Source: Microbacterium sp. Se63.02b
GTDB taxonomy: Bacteria > Actinomycetota > Actinomycetes > Actinomycetales > Microbacteriaceae
DNA length: 64,000 bases
Reading direction: 5' to 3'
Assembly (NCBI RefSeq): GCF_014171575.1
Contig: NZ_CP050453.1
Location: forward strand, 434,001-498,000
Shown here: positions 57,001-64,000 of the stretch, piece after piece
How positions within the stretch are numbered: the first letter of the stretch is position 1
Layout: every line of letters begins with the position of its first letter
Made by a program: the position numbers and the translations under genes
Notes under the pieces: model-generated
What the model saw: only the letters and a program-made list of their open reading frames with translations
Database searches by the model: none
What the model was told of the DNA's origin: nothing

Positions 57001-57036
57001 AGACCCCGGTTGCCTCGTGAGAGGCGGCCGGGGTCT
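57001..57036. terminator. Bidirectional terminator after the pxp operon
   Basis: AGACCCCGG (57001-57009) pairs with CCGGGGTCT (57028-57036); inside, GCCTC pairs with GAGGC over a GTGA loop. About 14 paired bases plus two wobble pairs, between convergent genes. Confidence 0.8.
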
Positions 57037-57055
57037 CGTGCGTGCGCTGTCCTGC

Positions 57056-58384
57056 CTACGCGGGGTCGCCGCCGAGCGGGCCGACGGCCTCGAGGGGCTT
57101 CGGGTCGTCGGCGCCGGTCTTGCGCAGCCGGGCGATGAGGTTGCCCAGGTGGTAGATGAGGATCGCCGCGACCGTGGCGATGACGATGCCGCCGAGCTCG
57201 AAGCCGGATGCCTCGTCCTTGATCATGAACCCGCCGACGGCCATGATCAGGGCCACGGCTGCCGTGTACTGGTTGACCGGGCGCGAGAAGTCGACGCGGT
57301 TGTCGACCCAGATCTTGATGCCGATGACGCCGATCAGGCCGTACAGGGCGGTCGTCACGCCGCCGAGCACGCCGGCGGGCACCGAGTTGATGACCTCGCC
57401 GAACTTGGGCGACAGGCTGAGCAGGATCGCGGCCGCACCGGCGACCCAGTATGCGGCGGTGGAGTAGACGCGCGTGGAAGCCATCACACCGATGTTCTCG
57501 CCGTAGGTCGTGGTGCCCGACCCGCCGAAGAAACCGGCCAGGGTCGTCGACACGCCGTCGGCGATCAGCGCCTTGCCGGTCTGCTCGTTCACGGTCGCGT
57601 CACCCGTCATGGTCGCGACGCCGCGGACGTGGCCCACGTTCTCCGCGATCAGCACCAGCACCACCGGGAGGAACATCGCGAGAGCCGTCAGCGTGCCCGG
57701 CTCGGTGAAGTTCGGGAGGTGGAAGGTGGGCAGGCCGACCCAGTCGGCCTTCTCGACGGCCTCGAAGTTCAGTTCGCCGCGGAAGGCCGCGAAGATGTAG
57801 CCCGCGATCACGCCGAGGAAGATCGAGATGCGGCCGAGGAAGCCGCGGAACACGACCGCGAAGAGGATAGTGATCGCGAGGGTGAACGTCGCGGTCACGG
57901 GGGCTGCGGCGTAGTTGTTGTGCGCGGCCCCTGCGAGGTTGAACCCGATGAGGGCGACGATCGTGCCGGCGAGCACCGGCGGCAGGAAGCGGTCGACCCA
58001 CTTGACCCCGACCGTGTGCACCACGACGCCGATGATCGCCAGCAGCACACCGACCGCGACGATGCCGGCGAGGGCGGTGCCCATGTTCGCGGAGGCGGTC
58101 GCGGCCGTGACGGGCGCGATGAACGCGAACGACGAGCCCAGGTAGCTGGGCAGCTTGTTGCGCGTGACGAGCAGGAACAGGATCGTGCCGACACCGCTGA
58201 AGAGCAGCGTCGTGGCGACCGGGAATCCGGTGATGATCGGGACGAGGAAGGTCGCGCCGAACATGGCGACCACGTGCTGGAGGCCGATCGCGATCGTCGC
58301 CGGCCAGTTCAGTCGCTCATCGGGGCGGACGACGGCGCCGGGCTCGACCGTGCGACCGTTTCCATGCAGCTTCCACAGGGCCAT
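57056..58384 (-). CDS. uraA: Uracil permease (NCS2/UraA type)
   Basis: 442-residue NCS2 nucleobase transporter with 14 helices. GGSGTTTYGENIGVMA (about 288-303) is the uracil-type form of the conserved motif, and AENVGHVRGVATMTG precedes it. It brings uracil in with protons. Stand-alone gene; a xanthine or mixed-base range cannot be excluded. Confidence 0.9.
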   Translation of the reverse strand: MALWKLHGNGRTVEPGAVVRPDERLNWPATIAIGLQHVVAMFGATFLVPIITGFPVATTLLFSGVGTILFLLVTRNKLPSYLGSSFAFIAPVTAATASANMGTALAGIVAVGVLLAIIGVVVHTVGVKWVDRFLPPVLAGTIVALIGFNLAGAAHNNYAAAPVTATFTLAITILFAVVFRGFLGRISIFLGVIAGYIFAAFRGELNFEAVEKADWVGLPTFHLPNFTEPGTLTALAMFLPVVLVLIAENVGHVRGVATMTGDATVNEQTGKALIADGVSTTLAGFFGGSGTTTYGENIGVMASTRVYSTAAYWVAGAAAILLSLSPKFGEVINSVPAGVLGGVTTALYGLIGVIGIKIWVDNRVDFSRPVNQYTAAVALIMAVGGFMIKDEASGFELGGIVIATVAAILIYHLGNLIARLRKTGADDPKPLEAVGPLGGDPA

Positions 58385-58469
58385 GCGGGCTCCTCAGGGT
58401 TCGGGGGATGGCAGGAGTGCTGGAGCAACACTACCGATTCCTGAGTTTTCCCTGAGCGCCGTCTCCCAT

Positions 58470-58495
58470 GGTAGAAGGCGCGGTAGAATGGTAGA
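58470..58495 (+). promoter_or_regulatory. vapBC leaderless promoter with three GGTAGA repeats
   Basis: GGTAGA occurs at 58470-58475, 58482-58487 and 58490-58495. TAGAAT (58484-58489) is the -10, seven bases before the ATG at 58497. The repeats are likely VapB or VapBC binding sites (autoregulation). Confidence 0.6.
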
Positions 58496-58496
58496 C

Positions 58497-58760
58497 ATGA
58501 GCCTGAACATCAAGAACGAGACGACGCATGAGCTCGTCCGTCGGTTGGCGGCCCTCACGGGGCAGAGTCAGACGGGTGCGGTCGAGGATGCGGTTCGTCG
58601 CCGGCTCGCCGAGTTGGAGCAGAGCCGAGAGGAGGAGATCGAGCGCAAGCGGGCGGCGATCGACGCCGTGGTCGCGCGAGCCCGACTCATTCCGCGGACG
58701 GGCCGCACCACAGAAGAGATCATGGATGAGCTCTACGACGAGGCGGGGATGCCCCGGTGA
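58497..58760 (+). CDS. vapB: VapB-type antitoxin
   Basis: 87 residues: N-terminal ribbon-helix-helix-like part (MSLNIKNETTHELVRRLAAL) of the type II antitoxin VapB/PSK transcription-factor group and a C-terminal tail (RLIPRTGRTTEEIMDELYDE) that should wrap the toxin. It starts at ATG 58497 as a leaderless gene; an ATG three codons earlier is in the -10. Its stop overlaps the toxin start (GTGA). Confidence 0.92.
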   Translation: MSLNIKNETTHELVRRLAALTGQSQTGAVEDAVRRRLAELEQSREEEIERKRAAIDAVVARARLIPRTGRTTEEIMDELYDEAGMPR

Positions 58761-59152
58761 TCGTCGATTCGTCGGCTCTGGTCGCGATCTTGATGGAGGA
58801 GGCGGAGGCAGCGGAGTTCTCCTTCCGCCTCGCGACGGAAGATCCCATGATCTCGGCAGCGTCGCTCACCGAGTGCATGATCGTCCTCCATGGCAAGGCC
58901 GGAGAGGGGATGGTGCGTGAACTCGATGTCTTGCTGCGCTCCGCTGCCGTGGCGGTGCTTCCGGTCGACGAGGCACAGGCGCGCCTGGCGGGAAACGCCT
59001 ATGCGCGTTACGGCCGCGGATCGGGGAGCCCCGCTCGCCTGAACTACGGCGACTGTTTCTCGTATGCGCTCGCGATCACGCGCGACGAGCCGCTGCTGTT
59101 CAAGGGCGACGATTTCGTGCACACCGACGTGCGACGGATGGAGTCCGCCTGA
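58757..59152 (+). CDS. vapC: VapC-type PIN-domain toxin
   Basis: 131-residue PIN ribonuclease. Acidic active-site residues are Asp4, Glu39, Asp99 (LNYGDCFSYALA) and Asp118/119 (KGDDF), the usual VapC set. It cleaves RNA (tRNA or rRNA in known cases) when free of VapB. It starts at GTG 58757 inside the vapB stop, giving coupled translation. Confidence 0.93.
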   Translation: MIVDSSALVAILMEEAEAAEFSFRLATEDPMISAASLTECMIVLHGKAGEGMVRELDVLLRSAAVAVLPVDEAQARLAGNAYARYGRGSGSPARLNYGDCFSYALAITRDEPLLFKGDDFVHTDVRRMESA

Positions 59153-59156
59153 CGGC

Positions 59157-60035
59157 TCAGGCCCCCAGGCGGTCGATCAGCTCGCGGTAGCGGTCGGCGG
59201 TGCGCTCGACCACCTCGTCGGGAAGTGCGGGCGGCTCGCCCTGCTTGTCCCAGTTCGCGGCGAGCCAGTCGCGCACGATCTGCTTGTCGAAGCTCGCCAT
59301 GCGCTCGCTCGGGGTGGTGCCGGTGCGCCAGGCTTGGGCGTCCCAGTACCGGGAGGAGTCGCTCGTGAGCACCTCGTCGGCCAGTCGCAGCGTGCCGTCG
59401 GCATCCGTCCCGAACTCGAACTTGGTGTCGGCGAGGATCAGGCCCTTCTCCTCGGCGATCGCGGCGGCCCGGGCGTAGATCGCGAGTGAGGTGTCGCGAA
59501 GCTCGGCCGCGCGGTCCGCACCGACCAGCTCGACGACGCGCTCGAACGTGATGTTCTCGTCGTGCTCGCCCATCGGCGCCTTGTACGCCGGGGTGAACAG
59601 CGGCTCGGGCAGTCGGTCGCCGTTGTGCAGACCGGCGGGCAGCGGGATGCCGCACACCGTGCCGCTCTCCTGATACTCGGCCCAGCCGGACCCCGTGATG
59701 TAGCCGCGCACGACGCATTCGATCGGCAGCATCTCGAGCGACTGCGCGAGCATCGCGCGGTCGGCGACGGCCTCGGGAAGCTCACCCTCGGCGATGTGGT
59801 CGGGGAAGTCGGAGAGCTGTGCGAACCACCAGCGACTCAATCGCGTCAGCAGCGCACCCTTGTCGGTGATGCCGGGGGAGAGCACGAAGTCGAACGCGCT
59901 GACCCGGTCGGATGCCACGACGAGGATGCGCGTGTCCTCCGGGTCTTCCGAGGCGTACAGGTCGCGGACCTTGCCCGAGTAGATGTGCCGCCAACCGGGG
60001 ATGCTCTGTGCCGTGCCTTCTGAAGGGGTGCTCAC
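59157..60035 (-). CDS. purC: SAICAR synthetase PurC
   Basis: 292 residues. HIYSGKVRDLYA (17-28) and VVASDRVSAFDFVL form the ATP site; KFEFGTD and WDKQ complete the family pattern. It joins aspartate to CAIR in purine synthesis. It is 20 kb from purSQ and is divergent from the PadR gene. The convergent vapC gene ends four bases away. Confidence 0.96.
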   Translation of the reverse strand: MSTPSEGTAQSIPGWRHIYSGKVRDLYASEDPEDTRILVVASDRVSAFDFVLSPGITDKGALLTRLSRWWFAQLSDFPDHIAEGELPEAVADRAMLAQSLEMLPIECVVRGYITGSGWAEYQESGTVCGIPLPAGLHNGDRLPEPLFTPAYKAPMGEHDENITFERVVELVGADRAAELRDTSLAIYARAAAIAEEKGLILADTKFEFGTDADGTLRLADEVLTSDSSRYWDAQAWRTGTTPSERMASFDKQIVRDWLAANWDKQGEPPALPDEVVERTADRYRELIDRLGA

Positions 60036-60082
60036 CCGCCCATTATCCCGGAGTCCTGTGCGCGATCCCGCCCGATGGCTGT

Positions 60083-60100
60083 ATAGTCCATGTGGACTAT
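60083..60100. promoter_or_regulatory. PadR operator
   Basis: ATAGTCCA-TG-TGGACTAT, a perfect 18-bp palindrome 13 bases before the PadR start codon. Confidence 0.85.
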
Positions 60101-60112
60101 TTGAGAGGGATC

Positions 60113-60738
60113 ATGAAGAAGGACGCCGTCGACACGCTCACCCCGCTGGGGGTGATGGTGCTCGCGCTGCTGCGCGAGGGCGACATGCACCCCTATGAGA
60201 TGGTGCGGCTGCTCCGCGCGCGCCACGACGACCGTCTGCTCGCCGTCACGAACGGCACGCTGTACCACACGGTCGCGCGGCTCCAGAAAGCCGGACTGCT
60301 GGAAGAGGTCGGCGTCGATCGGGAGGGGAACCGCCCCGAACGCACGACCTACACGCTCACGGCCGCCGGACGGGAGGCGGTCGTCGCCTGGGTGCGCCGT
60401 GCGCTGCCTCGCATCGACCGCGACACCGATGCCCGCATCGCGCTCGCCGGGCGCACAACCTCGAACGCGACGAGGTGATCCCGCTCCTGCGTGAACGCCG
60501 TCACGCTCTCGCCGAATCGCACGTCCTGCACCGCGACGGCTTCTCCACGGCCGTGGCGAAGGGCGTCCCCCCGCAGGTGCTCGTCGAGATCGAACGACAG
60601 GAAGCGATGCTCGACGCCGAACTGCGCTGGCTCGACTCGCTGCTCTCCCGTCTCGAGTCCGACGCCATCCCCTGGGGTCCCTCCGCTTTCTCGAACTCCG
60701 AGCGCTACCGCGCTCAAAGAAAGGCAGCACGACAATGA
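60113..60738 (+). CDS. PadR-family repressor of the MFS exporter (frameshifted)
   Basis: About 208 residues: PadR winged helix (about 5-80, with THNGTLYHTV-like TNGTLYHTVARLQ) and the C-terminal Vir_AE_C dimerisation helix. The frame changes near 60452 (GCCGGGCGC; one more G gives ALAGAHNLERDEVIPLL). GAGAGGG at 60103-60109 sets the ATG at 60113. It is followed by an MFS exporter in overlap, the usual PadR layout, and should repress both genes at the palindrome until the toxic substrate binds. Confidence 0.87.
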
Positions 60739-62288
60739 CAGAATCGGCGCGCGACGGCGGCTCCACGGCCTCCGTCCCCACCACGACCGGCACGTACTCC
60801 GCCGGTCACAGGCCCGCGAGCCCGTGGCCGGCCCTGTGGGCGTTGGTCATCGGCTTCTTCATGATCCTCGTCGACACCACGATCGTCTCGGTCGCGAACC
60901 CGGCCATCAAGGCCGCGCTCGACCCGAACACGAACAACCTCGACAACGTGGTGTGGGTCACGAGCGCATACCTGCTCGCGTATGCGGTGCCGTTGTTGAT
61001 CACCGGTCGACTCGGCGACCGCTTCGGCCCGAAGAACATCTACCTCATCGGGCTCGCGGTGTTCACGCTCGCCTCGCTGTGGTGCGGCCTGTCGGAGTCG
61101 CTCGAGATGCTCATCGCCGCCCGTGCGGTGCAGGGGCTCGGTGCAGCGTTCATGACCCCGCAGACGATGGCCGTGATCACCCGCACCTTCCCGCCCGAGC
61201 GCCGAGGCGCCGCGATGGGCCTGTGGGGTGCGACCGCCGGTGTCGCCACCCTGGTCGGGCCCCTCGTGGGTGGTCTGCTGGTGGACGGGTTCGGCTGGGA
61301 GTGGATCTTCTTCGTGAACATCCCCGTCGGCATCGTCGCGTTCGTGCTCGCATGGCGACTGGTCCCGAAGCTCGCGACCCATCCGCACCGCTTCGACATC
61401 GTCGGCGTCGTGCTGAGCGCCGTGGCCCTGTTCCTGATCGTGTTCGGACTCCAGGAGGGCGAGAAGTTCGACTGGGGCGTGATCTGGGGGCCCATCTCCG
61501 TGTGGAGTCTGATCATCACGGGGCTCGTGGTGCTCGCCCTGTTCATCGTGCAGCAGGCCCGCACGCGCAGCGAGCCCCTCGTGCCGCTCGCGCTGTTCCG
61601 CGACCGCAACTTCTCCGGGGCCAACGTCGCCATCGCCGCGGTCGGCTTCACCGTGACGAGCATGTCGCTGCCGATGATGTTCTTCCTCCAGAGCGCACGC
61701 GGCCTCACGCCCACCGAGGCGGCACTGCTCCTGATTCCGATGGCCGTGCTCTCCGGCGCGCTGGCTCCGGTCGCCGGAAAGATCCTGGACCGGGTCGACC
61801 CCCGGATCATCCTCATCCCCGGCCTCCTCTGCGTCGCCGGTGCGCTGGTCTGGTACGCGGCCCTGATCAACATGGAGACGGAGATCTGGATGTTCCTGCT
61901 CCCTTCGGCGCTCATGGGTATCGGCAACGCCGGCATGTGGGGACCGCTCGCCACCACGGCCACGCGCAAGCTGCCGCCGCGTCAGGCGGGCGCGGGCGCC
62001 GGCATCTACAACACCACACGCACGATCGGTTCGGTCATCGGCTCCGCATCCATCGCCGCCTTCATGCAGTCCCGGCTCGAGGCGAACCTTCCCGGTCTCT
62101 CCGACGCCCCGGCCGGCATCGGCGGAGGTGCGCTGCCCCCGCAGGTCGCGGAGGGTTTCGCCGCTGGCATGTCGCAGTCGATCCTGCTGCCCGCGTCCGT
62201 GATCGTGGTGGCCCTGATCGCATCCCTCTTCCTCGGGCGCTACGACAAGGCGGATGCGGCTGCCTCCGAGCCCGCGCGTCCGGAGTAG
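60735..62288 (+). CDS. MFS multidrug exporter (DHA2/EmrB-QacA type)
   Basis: 517-residue, 14-helix transporter. Motif A GRLGDRFGPKNIY is in the first loop and the DHA2-type motif IVDTTIV-like ILVDTTIVSVANPA in helix 1 carries the acidic residue typical of cation drug exporters. It is coupled to the PadR gene (ATGA). Likely substrate: toxic hydrophobic cations or phenolic compounds. Confidence 0.92.
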   Translation: MTESARDGGSTASVPTTTGTYSAGHRPASPWPALWALVIGFFMILVDTTIVSVANPAIKAALDPNTNNLDNVVWVTSAYLLAYAVPLLITGRLGDRFGPKNIYLIGLAVFTLASLWCGLSESLEMLIAARAVQGLGAAFMTPQTMAVITRTFPPERRGAAMGLWGATAGVATLVGPLVGGLLVDGFGWEWIFFVNIPVGIVAFVLAWRLVPKLATHPHRFDIVGVVLSAVALFLIVFGLQEGEKFDWGVIWGPISVWSLIITGLVVLALFIVQQARTRSEPLVPLALFRDRNFSGANVAIAAVGFTVTSMSLPMMFFLQSARGLTPTEAALLLIPMAVLSGALAPVAGKILDRVDPRIILIPGLLCVAGALVWYAALINMETEIWMFLLPSALMGIGNAGMWGPLATTATRKLPPRQAGAGAGIYNTTRTIGSVIGSASIAAFMQSRLEANLPGLSDAPAGIGGGALPPQVAEGFAAGMSQSILLPASVIVVALIASLFLGRYDKADAAASEPARPE

Positions 62289-62341
62289 CGTCCGGCGACC
62301 GGCGGTTTGCGCACGGGGACCGGATCTGGTCTGCTGAGGTG

Positions 62342-62882
62342 ATGACGATCGCCCTCACCCGACCGACCATCGACCTCTTCGACTCCTGGGCCGCCGCCGT
62401 GGCCGAGTTCGACGGAGGACACATCGACGGTGCGGGCCTGGAGCAGGGGGTCGTGCCCGATCGGGCCGCGTGCGAGGCCTTCATCGCGATGGCGGAGCTG
62501 TACGCGACCCCGGGTGCCGCGCTGCCGGACGACCGCGTCCCGTGCGATCACTTCTGGATCACGGAGGGAGACCAGGTCGTCGGCTTCATCGCCTTCCGGC
62601 GCGAGCTCAACGACTACCTGCGGAGGTTCGGCGGGCACATCGGCTACTCGGTCATCCCGACGCGTCGCCGTGAAGGCATCGTCCGTGAGGCTCTGCGCCT
62701 GCTGCTCCGGGCGCGCCAGGGCCGAAGGCTACGACCGGGTGATGCTCACCTGCGACGACGACAACTCCGGCTCGATCCGCACGATCGAAGGCGCCGGGGG
62801 CGAGCTCGAAGGCGTGATCGACCCCTCGCAGGCCGGGGCTCCCCGCGTGCGGCAGTACTGGATCGCGATCCCGCAGGACTGA
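62342..62882 (+). CDS. GNAT N-acetyltransferase (frameshifted)
   Basis: About 180 residues. GHIGYSVIPTRRREGI is the GNAT acetyl-CoA loop (R-R-x-G-I) and LTCDDDNSGSIRTIEGAGG its C-terminal helix. The frame changes near 62718 (GCGCGCCAGGG), where one surplus C splits LLRAR from RAEGYDRV. Substrate unknown. GTG 62339 is an alternative start; the ribosome site is weak. Confidence 0.8.
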
Positions 62883-62900
62883 CGCGGTCGGCGCCGCAGG

Positions 62901-64000
62901 TCACGCCTGCGTGCTGAAGACCGACGAGAGCACGAGCCCGGCCCCGCCCAGGAGAGTGATCTGGTCGGGGTCGTCGGCGAACATGACCGTCGGGGGGCGG
63001 CCGCGCTCCGGAGCGAGTCGGGTGACCCAGTTCCGGAGCGCGACCCGCATCGCCTCGCCGCCCGTGCAGGCGTCGCCGTGCATGATGTAGTGGCCGGGAG
63101 CCAGGATCTGCTCGTTGTTCGCGATGCCGATCGCCAGGTTCCTGGCGTAGAGGTCGAGCAGGGAGGACGCGCCCTCCGACCCGTCCTCCGCCAACGCGGC
63201 GAGGGCGCGGGAGTCGAGGGTCTCCGCACCGCGGAGTCCGGCTGCCGCTGCCCGATCGCGGAGCCAACCGAGGGTCGCGACCGTCTCCCAGCATCCGCGG
63301 CGGCCGCATCGGCACAGGGCGCCGTCCAGCTGCACGATCGTGTGGCCGGACTCTCCGCCGGCGCCGTTCTCCCCGCGCAGCACCTCGCCGCCGTGCACGA
63401 TGCCGAAGCCCAGCGCCTCCCCGGTGTACACGGAGGCGAAGTCCTGCACCTCGCGGCCGAGTCCGAACCAGCGGTCGCCGAGCGCCTGCACGCGCGGGTG
63501 ATGGTCCACGAGCGTGGTCGCGCCGAAGCGCTTCTGGAGGAGCGCGACGACGGGGAGCCCGTTGAGGCCCGGGGTCAGATGCATCGAGATGACGCTCCCC
63601 GTGCTGGTGTCGACCATGCCGGCCGCGGCGACGCCGATGCCGACCAGCTGCACTCCCGCGAAGCAGGCGTCGGTCACGTCGTGCAGCCGCTCGATGATCT
63701 CTTCGGCGGAGGCGTCACGGCTGTACTCGGCGCGGTTCATCTCGTGGATCGTGCCGTCGAAGGCGATCCGCGCAGCCACGACGAAGTCGGGGAGAGATGC
63801 ACGGCTCCGAGCCATGGTCCGTCGTCGCGGAACCAGAGCGGACGGGCGGGCTTGCCTCCGGCCTCGGACGGCGCGACGGGGTCGCCCTCGACGAGGGTGG
63901 ACGAGTCGAGAAGCGGCTGCAGGATCGTCGCGATCGTGGCCCGGTTCACGCCCAGCGACCTCGCCAGCTGAGCGCGGCTGGACGGGCCGAGGCGGTGCAG
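62901..64000 (-). CDS. ROK-family regulator, cut by window end (frameshifted)
   Basis: About 366 residues are in the window and the 5' end lies beyond it. The N-terminal winged helix (RAQLARSLGVNRATIATIL) is partly seen at the edge; the ROK domain follows, with the zinc motif CRCGRRGCWE. The frame changes near 63797 (TCCCCG; one more C gives HLSPDFVVAARI). Glycan or sugar repressor; its target is not visible here. Confidence 0.82.
   Translation of the reverse strand, partial: APPRPVQPRSAGEVAGREPGHDRDDPAAASRLVHPRRGRPRRAVRGRRQARPSALVPRRRTMARSRASLPDFVVAARIAFDGTIHEMNRAEYSRDASAEEIIERLHDVTDACFAGVQLVGIGVAAAGMVDTSTGSVISMHLTPGLNGLPVVALLQKRFGATTLVDHHPRVQALGDRWFGLGREVQDFASVYTGEALGFGIVHGGEVLRGENGAGGESGHTIVQLDGALCRCGRRGCWETVATLGWLRDRAAAAGLRGAETLDSRALAALAEDGSEGASSLLDLYARNLAIGIANNEQILAPGHYIMHGDACTGGEAMRVALRNWVTRLAPERGRPPTVMFADDPDQITLLGGAGLVLSSVFSTQA

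Noticed and set aside
1..64000. tRNA or rRNA genes, insertion sequences, prophage or integrative-element ends
   Set aside because: Reading both strands I found no cloverleaf, no transposase or integrase, and no flanking repeats around the accessory cassette.

Overview
The window looks like chromosome from a high-GC actinobacterium of the Microbacteriaceae, most like Microbacterium. The signs are GC-rich codons, a purS-purQ pair, mycothiol-lineage style regulators (MocR, ROK, LacI, TetR, PadR), many leaderless promoters (TANNNT 7-8 bases before the start codon) and a Streptomyces-type CebR/cebEFG cellobiose locus. About 60 genes are packed with almost no gap above 200 bp. No rRNA, tRNA, CRISPR array, insertion sequence or prophage is visible.

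Layout. 1-6.2 kb: EamA exporter and divergent MocR regulator, KimA-like APC permease, VanZ-RDD membrane protein, SnoaL-like protein. 6.2-14.7 kb: small alarmone synthetase, then a six-gene minus-strand operon (ROK regulator, two sugar permeases, binding lipoprotein, GH15, GH31) for alpha-glucoside uptake and cleavage. 14.8-18.6 kb: a compact plus-strand cassette of a secreted 74-residue peptide, a lipoprotein, a peptidoglycan-binding adaptor, an ABC ATPase and an FtsX-like permease; this is the best candidate for an undescribed (bacteriocin-like) system. 18.7-22.2 kb: D,D-carboxypeptidase-like protein, M20 amidohydrolase, TetR. 22.3-30.2 kb: an oligopeptide-type ABC importer ending in a GH3 beta-glucosidase. 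30.2-34.5 kb: DUF3800-like protein, SoxR with divergent ferredoxin and flavin reductase, superoxide dismutase, NhaA. 34.5-39.3 kb: LacI regulator and GH13 alpha-glucosidase, DUF1761 protein, secreted glycosidase-like protein. 39.3-41 kb: purQ, purS, apt. 41-47.2 kb: cebEFG-GH1-cebR with two perfect CebR boxes. 47.3-50 kb: two membrane proteins (one DUF1266), TetR. 50-57 kb: a 5-oxoproline (pxp) operon with a biotin carboxylase. 57-64 kb: uracil permease, VapBC, purC, PadR with MFS exporter, GNAT, and a ROK regulator cut by the window end.

Themes. Four separate glycoside uptake or cleavage loci sit within 40 kb, each with its own regulator and operator. In all three ABC-import operons a strong GC hairpin lies 10-15 nt after the binding-protein stop codon, probably setting a high binding-protein to downstream-gene ratio. 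About twenty genes or gene segments are split by single-base frameshifts, nearly all at runs of G or C and nearly all one-base losses. I read these as homopolymer sequencing errors rather than gene decay, and give each such gene its full span.
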